Assembly: GCA_002731275.1 (NCBI GenBank)
Contig: PCBK01000195.1
Coordinates: 1 to 62,018, forward strand
Direction: 5' to 3'
DNA from: Deltaproteobacteria bacterium
Lineage (GTDB): Bacteria; Myxococcota_C; UBA6777
DNA: 62,018 nucleotides
Shown here: positions 36,307-45,408 of the stretch, one piece after another
Numbering within the stretch: the stretch's first letter is position 1
Layout: the number at the start of each line of letters is the position of its first letter
Notes under the pieces: generated by a model
Database searches by the model: none
What the model was told of the DNA's origin: nothing
What the model saw: only the letters and a program-made list of their open reading frames with translations
Translations under genes and position numbers: made by a program

Positions 36307-37119
36307 ATGTCATTTTGGCTCTCTCTGTGGCTCTTTGTCGCGCCCTTTACTGCGACACAAGATCTCGAAAAAGACTACATTCAGGGGCTCACTTTTAGCC
36401 GCAATAAACAGCATAAACAGGCGATCACTGCATTCAAACGCCTGCTCCCCAAGCTGAAAGCGACCCAACAACAGCGCACCAAAGGTACCAAAGATTGGCA
36501 TATCATGACACTCGGTCAGTCCGACGTCCTCTACCACATCGGATACAATCAATGGCAGCTCAAACAGCGACGCCGTGCATGTGAGACCTTCTTTAGGATC
36601 CAAAAGATGCGCGCCAGCCTCCCCAAGAGCTGGTCGACATGGGGCGTCCACCCAGATCTCCCGGCCCGACTCAAGCGCGCACAGTCATTGTTCACCTCGT
36701 ACTGCCCGCTCATTCCCTCTCACATCACATTCCACGTATCCCCAAAACGAGCGTATATCGAGCTCAAGCGAAAAGGACGTTGGTTGCGTTTGAGCAACAT
36801 GACACTCCAAACCAAACAAACATCACTCACGATCCGTGTGATGGCGTCTTTCCACTTGCCCAACACACAAACGATCGCGCTCCCAAGGTGGAGTCATAAA
36901 CACGTCCACATCAAGCTACGAAAAGCCCCCAAGATCGTCGCCAGACGCCAGCCCCCCAAACGACTGCCTGTGGCCAAAAAACCGGACTATGGATGGGTTG
37001 TCTGGGTCGGTGTCGGCGCTGTCATCGTCGGTGGTGGTGTCACAACTGCGCTCGTCCTCACCGCCAAGACCAACAACCACATCGTCTCCAAAGACAACCA
37101 ACCCCCCAAACTTTGGTGA
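36307..37119 (+). CDS. Membrane-anchored envelope protein with TPR-like N-terminus
   Basis: 270 aa. The start is ATG at 36307, since the hydrophobic signal (MSFWLSLWLFVAPFTATQ) follows at once. Residues ~20-110 look like helical repeats (DYIQGLTFSRNKQHKQAITAFKRLLP, VLYHIGYNQWQLKQRRRACETFFRI). A beta-rich segment (HITFHVSPKRAYIELKRKGRWLRL) resembles a PEGA/carbohydrate-binding type unit, weakly. One membrane helix near the end (WVVWVGVGAVIVGGGVTTALVLT, ~235-257) leaves a short tail. It lies 72 bp after the kinase gene, whose periplasmic part is also TPR-like; a sensor partner is possible (inference). No family was assigned. Confidence 0.82.
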   Translation: MSFWLSLWLFVAPFTATQDLEKDYIQGLTFSRNKQHKQAITAFKRLLPKLKATQQQRTKGTKDWHIMTLGQSDVLYHIGYNQWQLKQRRRACETFFRIQKMRASLPKSWSTWGVHPDLPARLKRAQSLFTSYCPLIPSHITFHVSPKRAYIELKRKGRWLRLSNMTLQTKQTSLTIRVMASFHLPNTQTIALPRWSHKHVHIKLRKAPKIVARRQPPKRLPVAKKPDYGWVVWVGVGAVIVGGGVTTALVLTAKTNNHIVSKDNQPPKLW

Positions 37120-37215
37120 AACAAAAAATCCAACCAGACACTGTAAGTAAACCCACCCCCCAAACGTTCTCCTGACATCCAACGGTTCAAAACCCGCCCA
37201 AGAAAGGAGAACACC

Positions 37216-38184
37216 GTGAAGAACATCCTTCTTATAAGCTTATCTTTTTGGTTCGCATCGATCCCAAACAGCGAAGCAACACCACAAAACATCAAAAAAC
37301 CCCTGTTGCAATCCGACACAAAGACCCCCCCCATCACCAACAGCAACAGAACACAAAGACCTCCTCTGTTACCGATACAACAGCCACGATTCATGATCGT
37401 CAGCGCACGAGATCCGGCGCTCGCCCTCAACGCCTGGAATGGGGCAAAAGATGGCACGATCCTGCGCCTACACAAAAAATGCAAACACAACAACCCCGAC
37501 TGTCTGTGGCGCTTTCAAAACGGTATGCTCGTCAGCGTCAGGAACCCACGACTCGCGATCAACGCCTGGAATGGAGCACAACACGGCACCGTGCTCAGAC
37601 TCAACTCCTCTTGCACCCCCTCCAATCCCGACTGTCGGTGGAAATATACACAAGGGATGTTCAGCAGCGCGAGACACTCAAACCTCAAACTCAGCTCTTG
37701 GAGCAAAGCACGTCACGGTTCCATCGCAACACTTCACAATGGATGCAAAGCCTCCAATCCAGATTGTGTGTGGACACTCAAACCCCTCAAACAACAACCA
37801 CAATTGCGCAGGTCACTCAAACCCCTCAAACAAAAACCACAGCTACGCTGGTCACACAACGGCCCCATCAAAGGCATGTATTGCACCCAATGGCACGAAC
37901 CTTCCGATCCAAACGGATGGGACAACAATTACCTCTGCTCCCATACAAATTTGAAGATGCGCTGGTCCAACAACGGCCCCATCCAAAACATGAAGTGCAC
38001 ACGTGTCTACGAAGCCTCCGATCCCCACACCTGGAAAGACAACTACATCTGTCTGCCCAATGACTCCCCCATCCAATTCTTTTGGTCGAGTGATGGAGCA
38101 ATCCACAAACAACACTGTACACAGATCACCGAACCCAAAGATCCCCACACCTGGAAGGACAACTACATCTGCTTTCAACCCTGA
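37216..38184 (+). CDS. Secreted lectin-like protein with two sets of three repeats
   Basis: 322 aa. GTG start at 37216 with AAAGGAG six bases before; signal peptide MKNILLISLSFWFASIPNSEA. Residues ~55-195 hold three ~42-residue repeats with consensus (N/S)-x-W-x-x-A-x-x-G-(T/S)-(I/V)-x-x-L-x-x-x-C, ending NPDC-x-W, which suggests one ricin-type beta-trefoil. Residues ~205-322 hold three ~38-residue repeats with W-S-x-x-G-x-I-x4-C-T, then E-x-x-D-P-x-x-W-x-x-N-Y-x-C, each with two Cys. I do not recognise the second family. Extracellular or surface carbohydrate binding is inference. It is the third gene after the kinase and ends the probable operon; two hairpins follow. Confidence 0.85.
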   Translation: MKNILLISLSFWFASIPNSEATPQNIKKPLLQSDTKTPPITNSNRTQRPPLLPIQQPRFMIVSARDPALALNAWNGAKDGTILRLHKKCKHNNPDCLWRFQNGMLVSVRNPRLAINAWNGAQHGTVLRLNSSCTPSNPDCRWKYTQGMFSSARHSNLKLSSWSKARHGSIATLHNGCKASNPDCVWTLKPLKQQPQLRRSLKPLKQKPQLRWSHNGPIKGMYCTQWHEPSDPNGWDNNYLCSHTNLKMRWSNNGPIQNMKCTRVYEASDPHTWKDNYICLPNDSPIQFFWSSDGAIHKQHCTQITEPKDPHTWKDNYICFQP

Positions 38185-38239
38185 CAAACCCACATACACT
38201 CCTCAAGACCTCAACTTGCAGTAAACAAAACAGAGAAAA

Positions 38240-38300
38240 TTCGGAAAGAATCGTTCTTTCGGCATTTTTTCCACAACTTTATAAAAAGAATGCCGAGAAT
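38240..38300. terminator. Hairpins after the lectin-like gene
   Basis: GAAAGAA-tcg-TTCTTTC followed by GGCATTTTTT gives a terminator-like structure; a second imperfect inverted repeat pairs GGCATTTTT with AAAGAATGCC shortly after. It separates the lectin-like gene from the next transcription unit. Confidence 0.55.
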
Positions 38301-38365
38301 CATCAAAAGATTGTAATAAAAACGATCCACAATGGTGTGGAGTTGAGTGATTATAGAGGTTTGTG

Positions 38366-41128
38366 ATGACACAGGTAAATAACAACGCTGCCGCAGAAGC
38401 CGCTCGCAAAGCCGCCGAAGAAGCCGCTCGTAAAGCCGCCGAAGAAGCCGCTCGTAAAGCCCAGGAAGCTGCTGCCAAAAAGGCCCAAGAAGCTGCTGCC
38501 AAAAAAGCCCAAGAGCAACAACAGCAAGAGGCCTCCAAGAAAGCCGCAGAAGCGCAACAAACACAGCAACAATCGCGTGTTGATGACTTCAAGAAGGATG
38601 GCACACTCCCCACCATCAAGACCGATCAAGTCAACACCCAACTTCAATCACAAAAACTCACCGACAAACTCGACACACAAAAACCCGCACTCGCAGCCGA
38701 CACAACAACCCCACAAAGTGGACTGTCCACACGCCGACAAGAAGCACGTGCAGCGCGACGCGCCGCTCGTTCAGAGTTGCTCCGTGGCACAAGTACACAG
38801 GCCAACGTCGACAACACACAAACAACGCCACAAAGCGCCACACTCGACCCCACGACACAGACAAACACCCCCGGCACACAGGCGACACAGGACACCAACA
38901 GCACCTCTTCACTCACAGATGCTCCCGGTACACTCGCCACAGAAGCACGTGATGACAACAACGTCAACTGTATCGACCGTACACACGAGATGATCGAGGG
39001 CATGCCCGAGGAAGAGCGCGCCAACTCCGACGTCGTCTTCTTGCGCGACAAAACCAACGAAGATGGAAACGACGCAGGCCACCTGATGGTTCGCGATGGT
39101 GATGGCAACCTCCGCGATCCTAACAACCCCGAAGCCCCAGCGCGCACGATGGATGAGCTTCGCGCAGAAGGACGCTACGAGCCTGTCATGCAAGACGGTG
39201 AGCCTGTCACCATGTCCGCAGAGCGCTTCGACACAGAGATGTCCAAGCCGCCAGCAGAGCGCGACCTCTCAGGTATCCCCCCAGAAGTCGCCAACATGAG
39301 ACTCGCAGACAACTCACCGATCCAGGCAGACACAACAGTCCTCAACGGAGAAAACCCCGTCACAGTCGATGGATTGAGAGGCGCGATCGATGCCCTCGCC
39401 AACGAGCCTGGAGAGAGCGGTCGTATCAAGTTTGACGCTGGTGTCGAAGGCCGACTGCTAGGTATCTTTGAGGCTGGTGGAGACCTCTCACTCGGCGTAG
39501 GTGTCGCCAAGTCAGACACAGGCTCCATCTCACTCTCTCTCAACGGTGAAGTCGCCGCCAAACTCGGAATTGATGTTGGATTCGCCGAAATTGGCGCGAG
39601 AGCTGGCGTGCAAGGACAGGTCACAGCCCGCTTTGCCAACAGCGAAGATGCCTCCAAATGGCTCCACCAACAATTCGGAAAACTCAACGACACAGCAAGT
39701 GACGCCCTCGGCTCCCCCGTCCTCAACATGGGGAATCGCGAAGACTACAGCCTCTCCAGACCCCCCACATTTGTCCGAAAAGCAGGGACAAACGTCGGAG
39801 CATACGCAGAAGTTGACGCCATCCCAGGTCTCAGCAGTATCCCAGGTATCCCACCAGGACTCAGCTCAGAAGCAGCGCTCTCTGTCACACGAACAGGTGA
39901 CCAAACGGCGTACTTCCGGCGTGAAAATGGCGAATTCACTCGCGTCGGCCAGGGAACAGAGTCAGAGGTCACCTACAACGCAGAGGCAACTGTCGCCGGA
40001 CAGAAAGTCCAGGTCACCTACTCACAATCGACTGTTCAAGGTGATACAAATGGCGACAACAATGGTGAATACGACAACCTGAAGATCTCCGCGACACTCA
40101 ACCCCGGCGCCAACCGCGACACGATCAGGACAACTGTCGCTGCCGCGATGGGTATGACCGCACCTCCCACACCACAAGATCCCAACTACGCCCAGTACCA
40201 GGAAGGTGTCGAAGCCGTCACAACAGCACTCGCAGGCCCCACCCTCCCCAACGGCAAACTCACCGTCTCCTATGAACGCAATCGCGTCCTTGAAAATGGC
40301 GAGTACAACACACAATACCACCGCTGGAGCCTCACCTCCTCCGTAGGCACAGGTAAACAAGAGCTCAACGTCGGCGCTGCTGAAGGTGAGTTCCAATTGC
40401 AAGCGACCAAAACAGAGGTCATCTCCGAAACCATCGGGACAAACACTGAAACATACGTTCGCCAACTCGCGACAGATGCACAAGAGGGAGACTGGCAACG
40501 CTTCGCACAGGAAAACCGCGCGGAGCTCGAACAGATGTTCCCTGGCCAAAATATCGAAGAGCTGCGCACAGGCTGGCGACAAGAAGCCGCTGAAGCCGCC
40601 ACCCACCAACGTGAAGTTGGACGTGTCGTCGATGACATCATCGCCGCCGAACCTGGATTCATGCGCTTCTCCGGTGGACGTAGAGATGCTGCGGGCGAGA
40701 CCCTTCGCGATTTACCACCTGAGCGACTTGCAGGTGTCCTCGATGAGCTCGCACGTCGTGGCGTCAGTGACCATGACATCCGACGCTTCACCAATATGGA
40801 CGGCAGTGAGAACACAGAGGCCTTTAACGCGCTCCTCCAAAGCGCCGCACCTCATCGCCAATATGGTGATAACAGTGCCCGTCAAAATGGCACGAGATTG
40901 GTCGGCGATCTTCAAAGAGCTATCGATAACAACAGAAGCATGGGTTGGGGCCAAGTCCACCATATGTTCAACCAGACGCGAGGAGAATTCCTCCGCCCCG
41001 AACAAATGCCACAGATCGCGCAACAGCTCAAAGACGCAGGGTACTCACAGGCCCAATTGCAACGCTTTACACAAACCCGTGACCAGCGCGTCAATGACTT
41101 CTTTACTGCGCTCATCGGCCAAATGTAA
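38366..41128 (+). CDS. Large effector-like protein with N-terminal Ala/Lys/Glu helix and a possible thiol-protease-like domain
   Basis: 920 aa. The start is ATG at 38366; GTG just before is also possible, and AGAGG lies upstream. Residues ~7-60 are tandem repeats of AAEEAARKA/AAAKKAQE, a long charged helix encoded by a 33-bp repeat. A disordered Thr/Gln-rich part follows. Near residue 200 NCIDRTHEMI, GHLMVRDGDGN and RDPNNPE give a Cys...His...Asp order as in papain/NlpC or transglutaminase folds (tentative). Residues ~340-560 are Gly/Asp/Ser-rich beta-type (FDAGVEGRLLGIFEAGGDLSLGVGV). The C-terminus has two similar helical segments (PERLAGVLDELARRGVSDHDIRRF, PEQMPQIAQQLKDAGYSQAQLQRF). No signal peptide. 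Secretion or toxin-like function is inference. Confidence 0.75.
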   Translation: MTQVNNNAAAEAARKAAEEAARKAAEEAARKAQEAAAKKAQEAAAKKAQEQQQQEASKKAAEAQQTQQQSRVDDFKKDGTLPTIKTDQVNTQLQSQKLTDKLDTQKPALAADTTTPQSGLSTRRQEARAARRAARSELLRGTSTQANVDNTQTTPQSATLDPTTQTNTPGTQATQDTNSTSSLTDAPGTLATEARDDNNVNCIDRTHEMIEGMPEEERANSDVVFLRDKTNEDGNDAGHLMVRDGDGNLRDPNNPEAPARTMDELRAEGRYEPVMQDGEPVTMSAERFDTEMSKPPAERDLSGIPPEVANMRLADNSPIQADTTVLNGENPVTVDGLRGAIDALANEPGESGRIKFDAGVEGRLLGIFEAGGDLSLGVGVAKSDTGSISLSLNGEVAAKLGIDVGFAEIGARAGVQGQVTARFANSEDASKWLHQQFGKLNDTASDALGSPVLNMGNREDYSLSRPPTFVRKAGTNVGAYAEVDAIPGLSSIPGIPPGLSSEAALSVTRTGDQTAYFRRENGEFTRVGQGTESEVTYNAEATVAGQKVQVTYSQSTVQGDTNGDNNGEYDNLKISATLNPGANRDTIRTTVAAAMGMTAPPTPQDPNYAQYQEGVEAVTTALAGPTLPNGKLTVSYERNRVLENGEYNTQYHRWSLTSSVGTGKQELNVGAAEGEFQLQATKTEVISETIGTNTETYVRQLATDAQEGDWQRFAQENRAELEQMFPGQNIEELRTGWRQEAAEAATHQREVGRVVDDIIAAEPGFMRFSGGRRDAAGETLRDLPPERLAGVLDELARRGVSDHDIRRFTNMDGSENTEAFNALLQSAAPHRQYGDNSARQNGTRLVGDLQRAIDNNRSMGWGQVHHMFNQTRGEFLRPEQMPQIAQQLKDAGYSQAQLQRFTQTRDQRVNDFFTALIGQM
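38388..38515 (+). repeat. 33-bp coding tandem repeat
   Basis: Near-identical units encoding EEAARKAA / AQEAAAKKA at the N-terminus of the large effector-like protein. Confidence 0.85.
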
Positions 41129-41615
41129 TCCCCTCTCCCAAGCCACAGCGCCTCCTCTCCTCACGCTCCTCAAACATTTTCTTTTTTTCACCGAACCTAT
41201 CAGCCCCCCTTTTCGTCCAGATGTATTCTGGACCCACCAGATCCCCCAAAACCCTTCGTCCAAATGTGAGGAGACCTGCCCATGTACACATCACAAAAAG
41301 CGCTTGTCGCGACCACACGCATCCGCCTGGTATAAGGCCATTGGATTCAAAAAAAGACAGAGAAAAAAAGACGCACACAGAGGTTGTTGCTGAAGCCTGA
41401 TGCTTCGTTTCTTGTCCTCTTGCGTACGTTTTTTGTATCCAACGGCCCAAGGCCGCAGTCGACATACCCAACATATTTTTATACCTACGACTGCCCCTAT
41501 TCATTCCAGGTTCGCTTTGCGCTGGCGTGGTGAATTGTATCTCTCACCACACACGCCCCACACAAAACAGTTCCACATGCCTGTAGAGACGTCTACAGGG
41601 CGAAATGGATAGCAT
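41129..41615. other. Intergenic region before the ABC exporter
   Basis: 487 bp. A perfect palindrome lies just before the exporter start (41580-41599). No gene was found; frames here are short and unsupported. Confidence 0.45.
41580..41599. promoter_or_regulatory. Palindrome before the ABC exporter genes
   Basis: CCTGTAGAGACGTCTACAGG: eight-base arms CCTGTAGA / TCTACAGG around GACG, ending 16 bp before the start codon. Suited to a dimeric repressor or to a hairpin that blocks ribosome binding; there is no regulator gene next to it. Confidence 0.5.
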
Positions 41616-43484
41616 ATGACTTCCCACATTCGCGTCGTTTGGAGGTTGCTACAAGGGCAACGCTCACGCTACGCAGCGGCTTTCCTTGCGATGGTCGTTG
41701 CGTCTTGTTTCCTGTATCTCGTCCATTTACTCCCACAACTCACACTCGATGGTGTCTTGCACACGGACCCAAGCAAAAGTTCGGCCTTCACCAAGTGGCT
41801 GATCAACGGCACCGGTGGACGGACATGGTGGGCACAGAACCTCTGGTTTCCAGCCCTCATGATCGCGCTCTTTACCTTTGTCGCGGGACTCTTTACATAC
41901 CTGCGAGGTCGCTGGGCCGCCCTCGCCAGTGAACAAATCACACGTGATTTACGCGATCGTGTGTACGACAAACTTCAGCATCTTCCCAATCAATACATCG
42001 ATAAAGCCGACACAGGCGACCTGCTCCAGAGATGTACATCGGATATCGATGTCGTGAAGATGTTCTTATCCAACCAACTCGTCGAGATCGGACGCGCTAT
42101 CACCTTGTTGCTCGTCCCGCTCCCTCTCATGTACGCTCTTCATCCTGGTATGACCCTGGTTTCGGCGCTCTTGCTCCCATTCGTGTTTGTCTTCTCGTTG
42201 CTCTTTTTCTTGAAGATTAAGCGCCTCTACCAACAAGTCGAAGAAGCAGAGGCAGCGATGACCACAACCATTCAGGAGAATCTCGCGGGGATTCGTGTCG
42301 TTCGTTCATTTGCCAGACAGGACTTCGAGATCGAGAAGTTTGTCGGCACAAACGGCACACACAGACAGCTCCACGAAAAACTCTACACAGCCCTCGCGGC
42401 CTTCTGGTCGACCTCTGACTTCATCTGTTTTACCCAACAAGGGCTCGTGCTCGGCTTTGGTCTCTATTGGATGGCGACAGGCAGTATCCAGATCGGGACC
42501 TTCTACTTCTTCCTCGCGGCTGTTGGGATGTTTATCTGGCCCTTCCGTATGCTCGGACGGATCCTCTCTGAGGTCGGAAAAGCAACGGTCGCCCTCGATC
42601 GTCTCCAACATATCCTCGAACAACCGACGGAACAGCTCCTTCATCAGGTGAACCAAGAGACCGACGAGCCCAAACCCTTCCCTGAAGTATGGAAGGGCAC
42701 ACTGGAGTTTCGCGACGTCACCTTTCGCTATGATGAAGACAAAGAGCCAGTCTTGCGACATTTGAGTTTCAAGATGCGCGCAGGTGAGACGTTGGCGCTC
42801 GTCGGTGCGTCGGGGAGCGGAAAGAGCACGATCTTGCAACTGTTGATGCGCTTTTACGAGCCGACATCTGGAGCGATCTATATCGATGGTGTCGACATCG
42901 CGACGATCCCCCATCAACAGCTCCGCGCCTTGATGTCTGTCGTGATGCAGGAGCCTTTCTTGTATTCAAAGACACTCCACAACAACATCGGCATCGCCAA
43001 ACAACAACCCACCCTCGAAGAGGTCGTCCATGTCGCGATGGAGGCATGTGTCCACACTTCGATTATGGACTTTGACGATCAATACGAGACTGTCGTCGGT
43101 GAACGCGGCGTAACCCTCTCAGGTGGGCAACGTCAACGTATCGCGCTCTCTCGTGCGTTGTTGGTTGAGGCTCCCTTCTTGCTGCTCGATGACGCACTGA
43201 GCGCCGTCGACACAGAGACGGAGGTCAGCATCTTGCGCGCTTTGCGCAACAGAGAACACACACCGAGTACGCTGCTCGTGGCCCACAGGTTGTCGAGTAT
43301 CATGCACGCCGACACGATCCTCGTGCTCGAACACGGCGCGGTCCTTCAGCGCGGTACACACCAGCAACTCGTCGAGCAAGAAGGCGCATACAAGCGCATC
43401 TGGCAACTGCAACAAGCTCTCGATGAATTCATCCCCACACAGACGACGAAAGGACAACGCCATGAGTCAACCACATCTCGATGA
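41616..43484 (+). CDS. ABC exporter subunit, ATPase/permease fusion (degenerate-site half)
   Basis: 622 aa. An N-terminal six-helix type I exporter domain is followed by a nucleotide-binding domain: Walker A GASGSGKST, signature LSGGQRQR, Walker B FLLLDDALSAVD. The catalytic Glu after the Walker B Asp is Asp here (DD instead of DE), as in the degenerate-site subunit of heterodimeric exporters such as TM287/TM288 or BmrCD. The partner with the canonical Glu is the next gene, which overlaps this one by 23 bp. The substrate is unknown; drug, lipid or peptide export are possible. No clear ribosome-binding site precedes the ATG, and a palindrome ends 16 bp before it, which suggests controlled translation or transcription. 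Confidence 0.95.
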   Translation: MTSHIRVVWRLLQGQRSRYAAAFLAMVVASCFLYLVHLLPQLTLDGVLHTDPSKSSAFTKWLINGTGGRTWWAQNLWFPALMIALFTFVAGLFTYLRGRWAALASEQITRDLRDRVYDKLQHLPNQYIDKADTGDLLQRCTSDIDVVKMFLSNQLVEIGRAITLLLVPLPLMYALHPGMTLVSALLLPFVFVFSLLFFLKIKRLYQQVEEAEAAMTTTIQENLAGIRVVRSFARQDFEIEKFVGTNGTHRQLHEKLYTALAAFWSTSDFICFTQQGLVLGFGLYWMATGSIQIGTFYFFLAAVGMFIWPFRMLGRILSEVGKATVALDRLQHILEQPTEQLLHQVNQETDEPKPFPEVWKGTLEFRDVTFRYDEDKEPVLRHLSFKMRAGETLALVGASGSGKSTILQLLMRFYEPTSGAIYIDGVDIATIPHQQLRALMSVVMQEPFLYSKTLHNNIGIAKQQPTLEEVVHVAMEACVHTSIMDFDDQYETVVGERGVTLSGGQRQRIALSRALLVEAPFLLLDDALSAVDTETEVSILRALRNREHTPSTLLVAHRLSSIMHADTILVLEHGAVLQRGTHQQLVEQEGAYKRIWQLQQALDEFIPTQTTKGQRHESTTSR

Positions 43485-45303
43485 ACACGCGCATAGTCCC
43501 TTCTCGTTGGACGTTTGGAAGCGCATGTTACCCCACGCCCTCGTCTACCGCGCCCATCTCATCTGGATGGGTGTCGCGGGGATCTTTCTCGCCTTACTCG
43601 ACACGCTCTTTCCGTGGATGACAGGGAAGATGATCGACGAAGTCACCAAAGTCGGGCTCTCACAGTCCCTTCGTCAGTATGGCATTGGATATGCTGTGAT
43701 GGTCGTGATGTTTGCGCTCAGTGTTTGGTTCTTCATTTGGCTCGCCGGGAAGATCATCACAGGGATCGCCTTCGACTTACGCGACAAGGGGTTCCGCAAG
43801 TACCAGGAGTTGTCCTTCTCCTACTACGACAAACATTCGATCGGTTGGTTACTTTCGAGGTTAACATCGGACTGTAACAAGCTGTCTTCATTGGTCCCCT
43901 GGCTCACACTGGATGTCGTATGGGGGACGACGTTGTTGACCTTTTTGGTCATCGCGATGATGGCCCAGAGTTGGCAGCTCGCGCTGGTCGTCCTCTCGAT
44001 TGTGCCGCCGTTGATCCTCGTGAGCATCTACTTTCAGCGTAAGCTGCTCGAAAGTGCGCGTCATGTCCGCAAGAACAACGCAAAGATTATCGCGAGCTTC
44101 AACGAATCGCTGATGGGTATCAGGACGACGAAGACTCTCAACAGGGAATCCGAAAATCTCAAGGAGTTCCAGGGACTCTCAGGTGAGATGTACGACCACT
44201 CCACACGCAACGCGCTACAAAATGCAGTCTATCTCCCGATCATTACGTCACTTGGGAGTATTGGGATTGGATTGGCCTTGTGGATGGGTGGGTATACAGT
44301 TGGGCTACAAAAGAGCGCGGGGATCAGCCTCGGGACGTTGATCGCGTTCATGCAATATGCGACACTTTTGTACCATCCCATCGAAGAGATTGCTCGTCGA
44401 TTCTCGGACCTTCAGAATGCACAAGCGGCCGCTGAACGCATTCAGGAGTTGTTGGACACAGAGCCAGCCATTCAGGACAGCGTTTTGGTGCGTCAGGCCA
44501 TCGCCAGCTATACACCACAAAAGGGGATCGCTCATGACGGTTATCCCGATAAGATTCGTCATATAGTGTTCGACCATGTGGACTTCTCGTACAACCAGAA
44601 GGAGACCGTGTTAAAGGACTTTCAGCTCGAAGTCCATACAGGCCAGACCATCGCGCTTGTTGGTTCAACAGGGAGCGGGAAGAGCACGATCGTGAATCTC
44701 GTCGCGCGTTTTTATGAAGTCACACAAGGTGCGATCTTGTTCGATGGGATCGACATCCGAGAGCGCAGTCTTCACTGGCTTCACTCCAAGCTCGGTGTTG
44801 TGTTGCAATCTCCTCATCTGTTTAGTGGGACCATTCGAGAGAATATTCGTTATGGTCGACTCGATGCGACAGACGAAGAGATCGAACAAGCAGCCAAGAT
44901 GGTCAACGCACATGACTTTATCTCACGTCTGCCCAAGACCTACGAGACACAAGTCGGTGAGCAAGGAAGCCAGCTCTCAACGGGTCAAAAACAACTGCTC
45001 TCATTGGCCCGGGCGTTACTCTCAGATCCAGAGATCTTTATCATGGATGAGGCGACCTCGTCTGTGGATACGGAGACCGAACGCTTGATTCAGGATGGAC
45101 TTGAGCGCGTCTTGTCAGGACGCATCGCCTTTGTGATAGCACACCGCTTGTCGACGATCCGTTCGGCAGACAGGATCCTTGTCATCGATAAGGGTGTCAT
45201 CGTCGAAGATGGTGACCACGACACACTCATCAAGAAAAAAGGCCGCTACTACGACCTCTACACCAAGCAATTTGTTCAGGAACAACAATCCTTCATGGGT
45301 TGA
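43462..45303 (+). CDS. ABC exporter subunit, ATPase/permease fusion (catalytic half)
   Basis: 613 aa from the ATG at 43462 (AAAGGA upstream), overlapping the first exporter gene by 23 bp. Six membrane helices precede a nucleotide-binding domain with Walker A GSTGSGKST, signature LSTGQKQL (canonical LSGGQ altered) and an intact Walker B plus catalytic Glu, IFIMDEATSSVD. Degenerate signature here and degenerate catalytic Glu in the partner are exactly complementary, as in asymmetric heterodimers with one active ATP site. The coupled pair should form one exporter in the inner membrane. Possible regulation through the palindrome upstream of the first gene. Substrate not predictable. Confidence 0.95.
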   Translation: MSQPHLDEHAHSPFSLDVWKRMLPHALVYRAHLIWMGVAGIFLALLDTLFPWMTGKMIDEVTKVGLSQSLRQYGIGYAVMVVMFALSVWFFIWLAGKIITGIAFDLRDKGFRKYQELSFSYYDKHSIGWLLSRLTSDCNKLSSLVPWLTLDVVWGTTLLTFLVIAMMAQSWQLALVVLSIVPPLILVSIYFQRKLLESARHVRKNNAKIIASFNESLMGIRTTKTLNRESENLKEFQGLSGEMYDHSTRNALQNAVYLPIITSLGSIGIGLALWMGGYTVGLQKSAGISLGTLIAFMQYATLLYHPIEEIARRFSDLQNAQAAAERIQELLDTEPAIQDSVLVRQAIASYTPQKGIAHDGYPDKIRHIVFDHVDFSYNQKETVLKDFQLEVHTGQTIALVGSTGSGKSTIVNLVARFYEVTQGAILFDGIDIRERSLHWLHSKLGVVLQSPHLFSGTIRENIRYGRLDATDEEIEQAAKMVNAHDFISRLPKTYETQVGEQGSQLSTGQKQLLSLARALLSDPEIFIMDEATSSVDTETERLIQDGLERVLSGRIAFVIAHRLSTIRSADRILVIDKGVIVEDGDHDTLIKKKGRYYDLYTKQFVQEQQSFMG

Positions 45304-45408
45304 GGATGATATTTCCAAATGAACATTCAAAAACTCCAGAAAAAGAGACGCCAAAAGCAATGCGGTACAAATCACACAAGATACCAACGCAAAAAGGTGA
45401 CACGCAGC

